Assembly (NCBI GenBank): GCA_903813345.2
Contig: CAIIXF020000001.1
Span: 58,485,885 to 58,549,884, forward strand
DNA length: 64,000 nucleotides
Source: Owenia fusiformis
Lineage: Eukaryota > Annelida > Polychaeta > Sabellida > Oweniidae
Direction of reading: 5' to 3'
The stretch's first letter is position 1. The number at the start of each line of letters is the position of its first letter. This document shows positions 44,773 to 56,613 of this stretch, piece after piece. The position numbers and the translations under genes were made by a program. Below the pieces are notes generated by a model that was not told where the DNA came from, ran no database searches, and saw only the letters and a program-made list of their open reading frames with translations.

Positions 44773-47495
44773 GGATCTCTCCAATGGCCAGTTTTCCAGA
44801 TACTGTGCATCATAAGAAATTGGAACCTCTTGGTTAAAGTGAACAACTGATGAACATGTCAAATTAATTTGAAATATGCACAGAAACACTATTTGGCTGT
44901 GAGGCTCTGTGAGACTGTTTGTTGTTCCCTACCTGCGAATGAGCTATCAAGACATGAACGCTGGTAGAATCAGGGTTGAAACGTCAGGGAAATTCAGAAT
45001 TTCTTTAAAAGTGGCTAAAATGATCTGGAAATTTTCAAATTCTTTGAATAGTCGGTAGAGCTCAAGTGATTGAAGTTTTGAGACAAACTAAAGAGAAAAA
45101 ACTAAAAGATAACTACCTAGATAAAATCATGTAGTTGCAGTCAGTGCCCTTGTAATTGTTTCTTTTATGTACTTTATTTTTCTTTAATACTTTTACATTT
45201 AGATATAAATTATAAAATTTGCAATATGCCATATCTATTTACAATGTTGCTTATGCTGGCATACAGTGTGTTTATGATATTTTGTGTAAAAAATAGGAAA
45301 GATAATATAGCCTATATGCTGTTGTACTATATACATTTTATTGTATAGATATTTAGTATATTTAGTATATACAAAATGTATATGTAAATTGTGTACAAAA
45401 TTGGAATCATGCTTTATGTTACCACTTCAAGAGTAAAAATGGCAGGTGGTGACATTTGCATGTTAATGTCTTGTTACAGTATGGCTTAATAAAGAGGGTG
45501 GTAGTTTGAGTTGCTTCAAAGTATAAGCTTGAGATCAAAACATTCCAGTTCATGGTGTGTGTCATAAGATTTTAAGATTAAGTGGTTAAAATTGGATTTT
45601 ACATACCAGTATATAGGCTGGAATTATTATCGTGTCTAAAGTTCACTGGTAACTGTTCCAGTGCTTACTTTTTCCATAAAATGCACTTATGTTTCTTAAA
45701 GAGCTGTGCCGTCCAACATTGTTGCAATATTTTATCTATACAGTATACACTTTATTCCTACATGTATATACACAGTGACAGTTTACTGCACACTCTGTGA
45801 AGTTTATCTTACATTTTATTTTTAATCTACATGTATATATTATACATAATTATGACAAGTTCTTTTTTATATAAAAAGCTTGATTTTATGTTTAGAGTTG
45901 TAATATAGGAATTCTGTATTGTGCATTCAGTATGAAGCATCAACAACAATGAATAGACATCATAAAATCAATTGATCTAAGTGCTGATTGGTTTAGATTT
46001 ACTTTCCACAAATTATTTGTCTTCCCTCACAAGTTCTCAGAATCAAAATTCCCAAAATATATCCATTATATGTACTGTCATCCGTCCATGCATGTTTTTT
46101 GTAAAAGTATGCCTTTAGTACTATATTCACTTATTTAAAAATAGATTGCAAATAGGAACAAAGCTATTTTGAAGTACTTCATTGGGATATTTTTTTTTAT
46201 TTGAAAGGATGATTGTACAGTTTAGCTCAATAAGTAAAGCTAATTTTGCTTTAAAACTTTTATTTTGCAATATCTATATCAAATTTACATAGCAGTAGCA
46301 TTATGCATTTCACAAACCATCCTGAAAGGTTGGCAAAAGTATGCTGATATTTGGCACTGTAGTGGTTGTCATAGTAACTTGAAGTAGGGTTCAACGGAGC
46401 AAATCATAACCAATAAAAACTTGGCTATAAATATTCAATGCAAAATATTTTTAGAGCAGAATTAGCTTTACTTATTGAACAACCTGTAAATTGTTTTTGT
46501 TATTTTGTAGAATTTTAGATTAGTTCAAAATATATATTGATGTTACAAAGTACATTTGTTTGTTTTCTTGTGAATTGAATTGAATTGTGATGGGCACTAC
46601 ACCATGGTATGTAGTGGTAGCCACTACACCATGGTAACACAATATTTCAAAAGAAAACATATTCAAGGCAAAGACTTGAATGATAAAGCTTGACATTCAC
46701 TATTTATGTCTCAGCAATAAACCATTGACAAACCATTGAACGACCTATTTCAACAAAGTTGCATCTATATGTTATTTAAAGCAGCAGAATTCTCAGCTTT
46801 AAGCCCTGACTGCAAAGCAAAATGGGTTTGGGAGATAGTTTCAGTAATCAATTGGGGAAAGATCAATTTTTATTTTTATAGACAAGATATATGGATCATA
46901 TGCTTACAATGTATTGTCAGGCCTGTAGCCAGGGGATTCCCCCCCCACCTCCCTGGCCAAAAAATCTTTCAAAGTCATGCTCATTCTGAGCACTTTTTAA
47001 GTGATTTTGGCCATTTTTTGATCAAAATTGTCACAAGTGAAGCCCCCCCTGGAATTTTTCAAAAAGTGAACGTCCCCTTGGCAAATCCTGGCTACGGGCC
47101 TGATTGTCATTATCTGAATGTATATTTCAGTTTGTTATATTTATATGATATGGTGCACTTGGCTATCGCAACCATGGCTCACAACCCATGTGCCACTGAG
47201 AGCAATAAATAAATGAAAAAATAAAACAATGAGTTACCATCTTGGAGAATGCCAAAGCTCACTATTCTTCAACTTGTATTAACTAAATCAGTATTACAAA
47301 ACTTATCTCTATGCTCATTTCAAAACTAACAAACATCCAGCATTATCTATCTGTTGATAGGACTTCAGAATCACTGTGGATCCATTTATATCAGAACATT
47401 GCCGTCAAATTAAACACGTGCTTCTGTTTACAAACAAACAAATTGACCAATAAGAGCTCTTCCTTTTTTTAACCGCGGGACAGGTTTGTTGAAAA
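44773..47495. other. Annexin 3' UTR and intergenic region
   Basis: A poly(A) signal AATAAA lies at 45488-45493, 716 bp after the stop. The rest is AT-rich. A palindromic CACTACACCATGGT pair lies at about 46607-46637 and a CAGGCC-type element at 46919-47102. Near the next gene's ATG are an E-box CACGTG (47415-47420), a CCAAT box (47447-47451) and CCGCGG (47472-47477). Confidence 0.5.
46919..47102. repeat. CAGGCCCGTAGCCAG-type MITE, most complete copy
   Basis: It starts CAGGCCTGTAGCCAGGGG and ends CCTGGCTACGGGCCTG, clear inverted ends over about 16 bp. The inner arms also pair loosely, with TTGGCCATTTTTTGATCAAA in the centre. The same ends occur at 7036, 12877 and 16636, and in the duplicate at 58762-58945. 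Confidence 0.75.
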
Positions 47496-50400
47496 ATGGC
47501 GTCCATAACTGCACCAGTTTCTCCAGTTTTTCAAACTAATATCGACAATTACTTCAATACTACAGGAGGAAATGTTGCCGAAATGAATCTCCACGATGCA
47601 TTAGATATCGAGGAAGACGGAGAGTTTGTGAAGGGTGCACAATTTGCTGGGAAACAGGAATTTCGAGACAAGAAAGGAAAATGTGTTAGAATTTCGCCGC
47701 TGCTCGTTGATTTCCGAAGATTGCTAGGCTCAAAATTATCGGCGGAAGTCATTGAAGGGGTATGCACGTTGTTTGAGGATAATTTCATTTATACTTTTTT
47801 ATGCTTGCTCTATTGACTTCATTTTCTTTCTAGAGTCCATTTCATTGTTTAACTGCGTCAGTAAAAGCTAAAAAATAAGAAATCAAAATATCATTTTGCA
47901 ATAAGACTTATATAGGGGAAATGGTCCTATCACCGCACGGGTATGGAATTGTATGAAATTCTTCAAATTACAAGACGGCACAGGGTTATTCAATGCACAA
48001 AAAAACTAAAAAATCTGAAATATACAAATGTCATTCATGTACATTATGAATATACTTTTCCATATATTATTGCACAATGGTCTCCCAATTTCTTATTTTT
48101 GCCGTTCTACTGACGCAATGAAGCAGTGAAATGGACTCTAGACGAATTCCTGTGGATGGGGCAGCAGCTTACAGCTAGAATATCTACCTTTAGAGTCAAG
48201 TCTTGTTTTAACATTAGCTTAAAGGATGTATAAAACTATCAAGAGCTTGAAAAACGATAAAAATGAGTTTTTTTAAGAATACCATCAATTAAATTCAATT
48301 TCATCAATTAAATGCAATAACTACGCTTTCGCTTAGATAATCAAATGTGAAAGTGCTCTAATAACGAAAGTGAAAGTATTGGGCCATTGTAAGGAATTCC
48401 CCAAAACAACTATCACAATGATTGTCTGCATATTACCTAACGCATATTGATGTTGTCATACTCGTGGCCTGCTTTTTGGGAAATCCAATGTAATGTGATG
48501 TCATTACCCTAAGAACGATAGCTTTCGAGAAACCCCCTAACTGTTATTGGATAACTAGAGTGCAATAAACATTCTATCATATTGCAATCAATTCCTCATA
48601 TTAATACAACTATATGATAATAATAGCGCATCATGCTTTTAAGAAATAAGCCTAAAAACGTCAGTGTTATTGTAATTGAATTAAGGTGGGCCCCCCACTG
48701 AACGAAACATTCTTGTTTAAAGTGGGGTTCATTGTAACAGCTCACACTCCGTCAATATTTTATCAATTTCTGTTTTCTTTATATGGAATGAAAGATGGGT
48801 ATCCACTACAATAGTAAAAACAGTATTATAAATGCACTGCAACATGCTGTATTGAGGCTTTGAAAAGGAGTGAAAATCACTTTAATAGTTATATACAACT
48901 TGTAACATTTGAATGTGGTGCCAGGGAGCCCTACTTAAGAATTGAATGCTTAAAATCCCTCAGTATTATGTGTGATTGTCCAGTCCCATTCCCTACTACT
49001 ATTCTACTACTATGCAGGTTTTACATTTTACCAATCTTACACAATATACAATGACTGAATAAACTTTGCGAAACTGGTGTAAAACTCCCATTTACCTTTG
49101 CATGTATGAAAATGATAAAGGTATAAATGTTTTACATTTAGGTATCTAACAGAGAGCTGTTGCATGCTGTGATAGGCCTGTATGATGTTTCGTTGAGTGA
49201 GATGACACCTGAGGTCTTATATGGAACTGTCTGCGAGAAATGGGCAAGAACAGCTATCCTACTACGTGATACTAAAGGTACAGTGATTTACAAAGATAAC
49301 ATTTTCACTTCATTATAGTTACTGTGATATGAACTTGTAAATATTCCTATTATTAGCTCCTACTCCCTTATAATTGCCTGCACCACCTTTGCAATCTATT
49401 AAGGATGATGTGAAGAATGTCAAGGGAATATCTGTATTAAAGATAATGAGCATTTTATAGTTACGAACTAATACACACAATGTATTACTAAAACCTATAT
49501 ATTCCTTGAGAAAAAGCTTTTGGACTCTCCATGGACCATTCATGAGCTCCTTGTCCCATTTTTTGAATCTGAACTCAACCACCTGATCCAATGGAAAATC
49601 ATTTAAACATCAATATTGAATTTTTTGTACACACACCCATAATTCGAAACTCTTTTGAAATGCCCTACACACTTAACATTTTATATTTTCTAGATGTTTT
49701 GGAGGAGTTTGAAAGAAAACGAGCTAAAAAAGCAAAAAACACTGAAGCACCATCACCAAAAAGCATTCCAAATGAAACAACACCACTACAAAGCAATGAA
49801 GACATTAAAGTGATTGACCTTGAAGACAATAATCAATCCCAATCCCCAGTGACCACCCCAACCCCTCAAACTGCATCCTCCACAGAGGAAACACCTACTA
49901 GTCAAATCACCAAAGATCTCAATGCTCAAGTAAAGCAAAATGAAAATACCTCTTCTGATAATGATCTGATTACATATGAAGATATAGCTGCTGAGATAAT
50001 GCAGGATATAGAAGATGCTGTCAATGATAAAGGATCTGATATTCTTGAGCCTGAAGAAACTAAACCGTGCAAGTTTGCTAATTGTTATAGTGATACTGAA
50101 GATGAGGATGAAGATGATGACAGGTGAGATGGGGAACACTTAGATAACAAAACAGGAAATGATTTTAATTTCCAACCCTACAAAATTATTTATTTAGTAA
50201 TTTATAAATGATAAGCTATGTGCCATATTTGGGATTCATTGAAAGAATTCAGAAAATGTGAATATGACATAAAATATTGTGAATATAGAAAAAATTAATT
50301 TTGAAATGTTTACACTTTGTCCTTTTCTGGGATTTATGTGAAGTACACAAAGGTTGAATTCTCTTTTTATGAATGATTTTTTTCAGTGAAGATGATGAAG

Positions 50401-52998
50401 AAGATTTCAGTAAGGGCATCAATACATTTCTAGAATGTGTGCGCGAACGTCGTCAAATAAGAGACAACCATGTTGGCCCTTTCACTAGCAAACATGTAGG
50501 GATAGAAAATAGGGTTGTGGCTGCTGCTACCTTTGAAAAGGCATTTTGTGGGTAAGATTGATAGACCAGTTGAACTGTAATATGAACACTATTTGGTCTG
50601 TCTAAGAGGACAAATCATAATAGTATAAGTCAATATAACCTCAAAGTCATTAGTTTTCATTCTTAAAACACTTGACAAAATCAATAAATGCTCAAGTTTA
50701 TTTTTGGGTCTGAAGTGTTTTTTTCGATTTTCGGCTAACATCAAATATTGACCTGGTCTCTATAGGTGTTCATTTATGTGGTGTTCATAATTCAGGATAG
50801 GTTGATAGGACAGACTTGCAGTTCAGGGAAATAGAAAATTTTAATATTTTTATAATGTTCACATAATGATCGTATCACATTTTGGAAAATGCTTGTCAAA
50901 TGTGATACAAGAAGGTATTCTACATTTGTATGTTATATTTAAACAAAATATTTGTGACATTATCAAGTGCCATATATCATAATCATGTACCTGCATATTT
51001 TCTTTTTTTCCAGGAAACGTAGTGAAAAAGTCAATCATTTAACTGTAATAGCTGTGAGGAAACGCTACCAAAAATGGGGAATAGGCAGATATTTATTATC
51101 AGTAAGTATGAATACTTTAATATATCACAGGTACTAAACAAAACTCAATATGCAATAAGTGTTTTAATCTCCTGGTTAAGCTGATGATACTGCGAAGTTC
51201 ACTTATACAATCACTTGCCTCAGCTAGGAAACTGCTGAGCAAATTCAGAGAATAATGAAGCCTGTGTGTACCCGTGTGTTCTCTTCAATAGAAAATTATG
51301 TTCACGCTTTAATCACATTTTCTTCATGTTTGAAATATAGCATACATGTCTGTTCATTCTCAGTTCTACATTTATTCACTGAATCAATCATTTTCAGCAA
51401 TTAAAGAATCCTCAAGTCATTGGGCAGTATGATGTCATTGTGGTGCACGCTGATAACTCCGCCATTGATTTCTTTGAGCGTTATGGTTTTACAGATGATG
51501 TAGTTCTTAATAGTAAATGGAGGTTTGTGTAGGGATCATGTCAGTTCAAACCATTTTGACACCTCCTTTTCACTTAAAACCAAAACTTATCATTGATAAG
51601 CTAAAAGTTAAAACAATGTTTTCAACAGAATTGAACTGGTTATTGGCTGTAAATTGTTAAATCATCTTATCTGATTTCGAATAATTCATGAATTATATAA
51701 AAAGGAATGTTTTTAAACTTATAGATAACTGATATTAATTTGTTCATAGAGATGGCAACTTTATACATACATATTTACAGGTTATGACAGTTTACATATA
51801 AGGAAAGTGTTGTGCTATATTTATAAGTTATATGTATAACAGTTTATAAAAGGGAAGTGGGTATTTTATTAGATATATTCTATATGTTGTATTTCCAGTG
51901 AGTTAGCAGATCAATACACAAACTGCACTTTGATGTGTTACATGCCTCCTTTCACAGGTATGTAGCATAATCACATTTTGATTACTTAAAGTGGCAGTAA
52001 AGACTAGAGAGTGTAAAATGTTGGGAGCAATGTTTTCAAAAAGCAATGTCGAAGTCACCCTCATGATTGTTATTTCAGTATCTAAATGATGCACTGAAAT
52101 TTCTGAGAAAATATGGAAGTTATTGAAGATTTACGATGCAGACATGTCCAAATATGTCCTTTTTCAGTTTTTCGCCTGAAGCATTACCCTAAAATAAAGT
52201 CAGAATTACAGTATTGGACTTTGTAGGAAATAACCTTGACATGGAATCTTATGTTGAGACCATTTTAAAATGTTTTAAAAGTTACTTACAACTTATCTCT
52301 AGTCTTTTGTGCTCCTTTAATATATCTCTTATACCTGTAGGACTTATATATCTAATCTTGGAGAAAGCTGTAATTTTTAGCCATACATTCAGGGGCAAAA
52401 GTTGCACTTTTGAGATGTTGGTAAAATATTGGACACAATGATGGTTTGTAGTAAGTTGTGATTACAACATAAATAAATATCAACTAACTTGGTTATATAA
52501 GATCAGTTTTATATTTTTTATGCTCTCACCTGTTCCATTTCCAGGTCAGAGTATTTTGGGCAAGTCGGACCCTGCTCTTGATATTGTAGCAATGGAGAAA
52601 GAACTTGCATCATGGTGAGTAGTTTAGGTTATATTAAAAAGAAATTTTCTTTTACAGTAAAACCTGAACACATAATGAGCTGATGGGAATATTGCTAAAA
52701 GACTTCACACTTTATGAGGTCTTTAAATGTTGATACTTTTACTTGGAATCTTAGTCTTTTACGCCCGCTTTTACGTTTACTCCACTCATTTAAATGTTTA
52801 CATATATTGATAATGTCCAAATACCATTTTCTTGGGTCTGCATTCCTTCAATATTTATTTCATTGGTCACTTTCAAGAAAAGAAAGCTATGAATATTTTT
52901 GATTGACTTGCAGGAGGAACAAGAACCTAGAAGCTTACCAGGCCCAGGCATCTTGCTTACAGAGAATGAGGCATGAGATAATACACCTTAGAGCATTG
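47496..52998 (+). CDS. GNAT-fold acetyltransferase-like protein, copy 1 (3' end not found)
   Basis: Exons: 47496-47759, 49142-49277, 49694-50123, 50387-50551, 51014-51101, 51398-51522, 51899-51957, 52545-52614, 52914-52998. That is 474 codons so far, phase-consistent, with an open donor at the end. Residues 1-132 form a conserved-looking N-terminal domain (HDALDIEEDGEF, SPLLVDFRRLLGSKL, YDVSLSEMTPEVLYG). About 133-290 is a Ser/Thr/Pro-rich then highly acidic linker (DTEDEDEDDD). About 310-425 is a GNAT-like domain: HLTVIAVRKRYQKWGIGRYL with the acetyl-CoA loop Q-K-W-G-I-G, then ADNSAIDFFERYGF, the classic motif B. The C-terminus (WRNKNLEAYQAQ...MRHEIIHL) is helical, maybe coiled coil. I do not recognise the family. 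The start at 47496 follows CCAAT and E-box sequences. Terminal exons are missing before the duplication breakpoint at 55097. Confidence 0.85.
47831..48142. repeat. MITE with about 52 bp inverted ends in GNAT intron 1
   Basis: TCTAGAGTCCATTTCATTGT through AATAAGAAAT (47830-47884) is inverted at about 48088-48142 (ATTTCTTATTTTTGCCG through GAAATGGACTCTAGA). About 200 bp between. The duplicate copy is at 59673-59985. The remainder of intron 1 (48143-49141) shows nothing else. Confidence 0.65.
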
Positions 52999-55097
52999 GT
53001 ATGTAACATCATTTATCCCATAATCACGACAATATTAATAAATAAAGTTACATGAATATAAAAGTTCACACTTTGAATACTCAGGTTGATATCAGAAAAT
53101 ACATTGGTTATATCATCTCAATATTTTCATCTACATTCCCTTGGCGGATATCACATACCCTCCTTTAATACTATGTGTCCAGAGGATAAATTCTTATTTA
53201 TCTCTTATTTAGTAGGCTTAAAGGGAAATAACAGCAGGACATATATACTTTCTAATTGCCAATTTGCTCATTTAGTACATTTCTCGTTTGAACTTTTCAA
53301 TACCTTTCATTTGGTGCAAATCTCATCAAAATTGGGGAAACGTAGAAACAAGAGATGTCAGATTTCATAATTTACTCTTTAGGCGTGGTTTAGGACACTG
53401 ATGCCATTACCATAGCAACCTTATAGGAAAAATTCAGACGTATTTCTTCATAAGGATTCCAAAAATGTATAACAAGTATGTTTACTCAATGTCCCTTATT
53501 GAATCATTTTCTGCCCAGATCTGCCTGCATAAAAAATTAAAAACATATAGATGAAACAAAATTTTTGCTGTTGTCAAAGCCATATGTTCTCATTGATAAA
53601 TCGTCCTGGATGTGCATCAAAGGTTTGAATCTGGTATCTGCGTCTGTCAAGCATTCTTCCCTGAATGCATTAATCAACTAAAGACTTGATATGATCAATT
53701 AAATTAAATACAATCAAACTTGTTTTGATAACAAAATACCTAGCACATATCTCTCGTGTTCTATTTAAAATAACATAAAATAGGCCCATTTAGTCTAATT
53801 TGCCTTTCGTTTTTAAGTAAAGTAGAAAGTGAACATTTTTAATCTATTTTCTCATCATCTTTCTAAAAGAGCAAAAATAATGTTGATTACGGATTTTACT
53901 TTCTTAAACTTTACTTTTCTAAGAAAAAAATTATTGAATAGATGGTGTATGTACATGCTGAATAATTTCTGAGCAAATGTCAATGAAGTTGAACTCAGGC
54001 TATGATGACTGACTTCAATAATTCAAGAATTTATTAAAGACACTCTAATTAGGTACTTTATGTACTCCCCAGGTAAAGGAATCTGAGATTGTTTTATTTC
54101 AATAAAACATGCAAATAACATTATCACATATATCCTGACTGGCAGATGATATTACTGGGATTATTTTTCAAAGTCCTGCTTGTATTTTGAAAATCAAATA
54201 TATAAAGGATAACCTATTTTCATGAAATATGTATGCAACAAGTGTTAAAATGGGAAAAGGAAAAGAATAAGTGGTGTAGATAAGTACTCACATAGTCATT
54301 GAATCGTATCGCCAAGGTGTTATAGAATTTGTCTCGATTAGAAGTTCAGATTTTGCAAATTATTCAAAGAGTCTGAGATTCGCGAATTTGTATTCTCATT
54401 CGCGATTCAACAGTGAATCCTGACGTCAGATGCATTGTTTTTTCTCACAAACAGTGTCAAACTATGTACAAAATGATTGTTCCATGTATTATTTGTTTGA
54501 ATGAATATGAGTAATAAATCTGATTTGAAAAGTGACAAAACTGCCATGTCTGTGAAAATCAAAATAATTTGGATTTCCATGAACTACGCTTTTGCATCCA
54601 TCGAACACAGGCCTCCAGAACTCGCACCTCCTTCAGAATGAAAATAGTCAGAATTTCATCAGTCCAATAGCAACATCCATGTCCAAATATTTTACATATA
54701 ATTTTTCATTGGAAATCATAGCAAATATTTTCATTCCTAATTTATTTAATTAGACTTAAGGTACTTTTAAGTATTATTATCACAGCACTTCTTGTGATTT
54801 GTCTTTGACCTATGACTGCTGACCTATACCGGCGATTACTAGAGTGCTGCTAACTCGATAAAAGGCTGGCGCTGGCCAGAATTGTCTATGGTTCTAGCAA
54901 GGATAAAGATACCAGTTCTTCACCTCGACAATGGGAAGAACTGCTCTACCTTAGTGACTAATATGTCATGATATGACATCTAAAGAGTCAATAAAAGATA
55001 TATATCATCTATTTTGTCTTAATTGTTTAAAGGACAACTGAAATAGGTTTTCTCAACTTGCAGCTACAAAAATGCGATTTTCTTCATTGTATTAGCC
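52999..55097. other. Non-coding stretch up to the tandem-duplication junction
   Basis: Follows the donor after GNAT exon 9. I find no further convincing exon, repeat or poly(A)-linked terminal exon before the junction at 55097/55098. Confidence 0.5.
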
Positions 55098-56235
55098 CAG
55101 AATTGAACCAAGGCTGATCGTTTTCTTTTATTAAAACCTCTTTATGCGGAATTGTTTCCTTAAAAATGTTGAACAAAGTATCAACAAACCTATGAGTGGA
55201 AATATGAACATTTTGAAGTTCTAAGATCTCTCCCCAGTTTGAATTAAGTATTCTTTGATTCAATATTGTTTTATTAAGTTTATCATATTGCCAAATGATT
55301 TTCTTGGTTGGAGTTTCTTTAATAATGTTCATTTTTAGGTATGTTAACAAAGTGCAATGATCAGTATTTCCTACTGGTGGTAGAACTTTATGATTAGATA
55401 TTATATTAATATTATCTGTAAAAGACAAGTCTATACATGATTTAGTAATAAAGTTGTTACGAGACTGCACTCTTGTTGGTTCATCTATAAGTTGTATAAA
55501 ATTAAGATCAAATAAGATGTTGTGCAAGTTAGTCCCTGCTTCATCAACTTTATCATCTTTCCACCAAAAAGAATTACGTGCATTAAAATCTCCATTTACT
55601 ACAGTTGATCCAGGAAGTTTCTGAGCATCCTCAAGGTTTTTACCAAGTAATTTGAAATAGTCTAGTCTACTTATTTTATCTTGTGAAGGTGATCTATAAA
55701 ATACTCCATAATTGAATAGTTTACCACTTACTTTAAGATTTAACCAAATATTTCCTAGTGTATCATTCATTAGTTCATGAATTATTTCAGCTTCTAATGA
55801 ATTATGAACATATAGTATAAGACCTCGATTATTTGATCTGTAATGTTTAAGTTCAAAATTGTCAATTTTAAGATCTTTTTGTATGTCACTATTTGTCAAA
55901 TTTCCCACCTCACATAGAGCAATAACTTTAATTTGTTGCTCTTTTACTTTGAACTTTAGTGCTTCAAAACGTGCTAAACTATTTGCTTTGAGACTATTAA
56001 TATTAGAAAATAATATGGGTAATTCTGATATAGGACCTGGATTTTTTTCAATGTCACCAGATAAATATAATAATTGAGAGCAATCATATAAGCAATCGAG
56101 TAAAGGTGAGCCAGGAAATATCAGCAATATTAAAAGTAATTTAAATATTCTAATTAAAATCTTGAAGTATGACGTATTTGATGTAAAAGAAATATAACCG
56201 ATGCAATAGTAGACAATTAAAATGATCATACTTTG
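55098..56235 (-). mobile_element. LINE 5' fragment in the second duplication copy
   Basis: Identical leader, 2A-like motif and endonuclease as at 43257-44394, cut at the duplication joint. The frame runs nine bases past the joint-proximal NS into GLIQ and a stop at 55084. The reverse transcriptase half is absent. Only one copy of the target-site sequence (56236-56249) remains, as expected if the duplication cut through an existing insertion. Confidence 0.92.
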
Positions 56236-56246
56236 ATATTTTTCAG

Positions 56247-56613
56247 GATGACCTATCAGGTGATTACAAGAAGATCATAGTTGCTCTGGTAAATGGTAAT
56301 GGCTGTGGAGTGAAGTCATCCAGTGGGCAGACAGAGAATGTCTTCAAACCAGATGGTGTGTGGCAACTAGATTCTCTCTAAGAATGGTCAAAGAAAAAAA
56401 TGGATATTTTTTAATCTTTTTGGTTCATTTCACCAAATCATGATTATCATTGTCAAAGTAACCCTGTACCAAAGTAACAATCATCTGTGTACAGAACAGA
56501 AAATGTTTTTAACCAGACTTGTTTTGTTTCAATAAAAACAGTTTAAAAAGAATGCTAATGACTTCTATGTATGTTTTTCTGCAGATGCAGCCAGTGGGGA
56601 TGAAGAGGACTAG
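56247..56613 (+). pseudogene. Duplicated last two annexin exons, without the rest of the gene
   Basis: 56247-56355 and 56585-56613 repeat annexin exons 24 and 25 unchanged, including the acceptor and the acidic tail. The upstream 23 exons are not duplicated, so this piece cannot make an annexin by itself. It could be spliced to exons of the upstream GNAT copy if transcription reads through the joint. Confidence 0.85.

Noticed and set aside
49319-50139. Minus-strand open frames opposite GNAT exon 3
   Set aside because: Antisense shadows of an acidic, low-complexity exon; no splice or start context.
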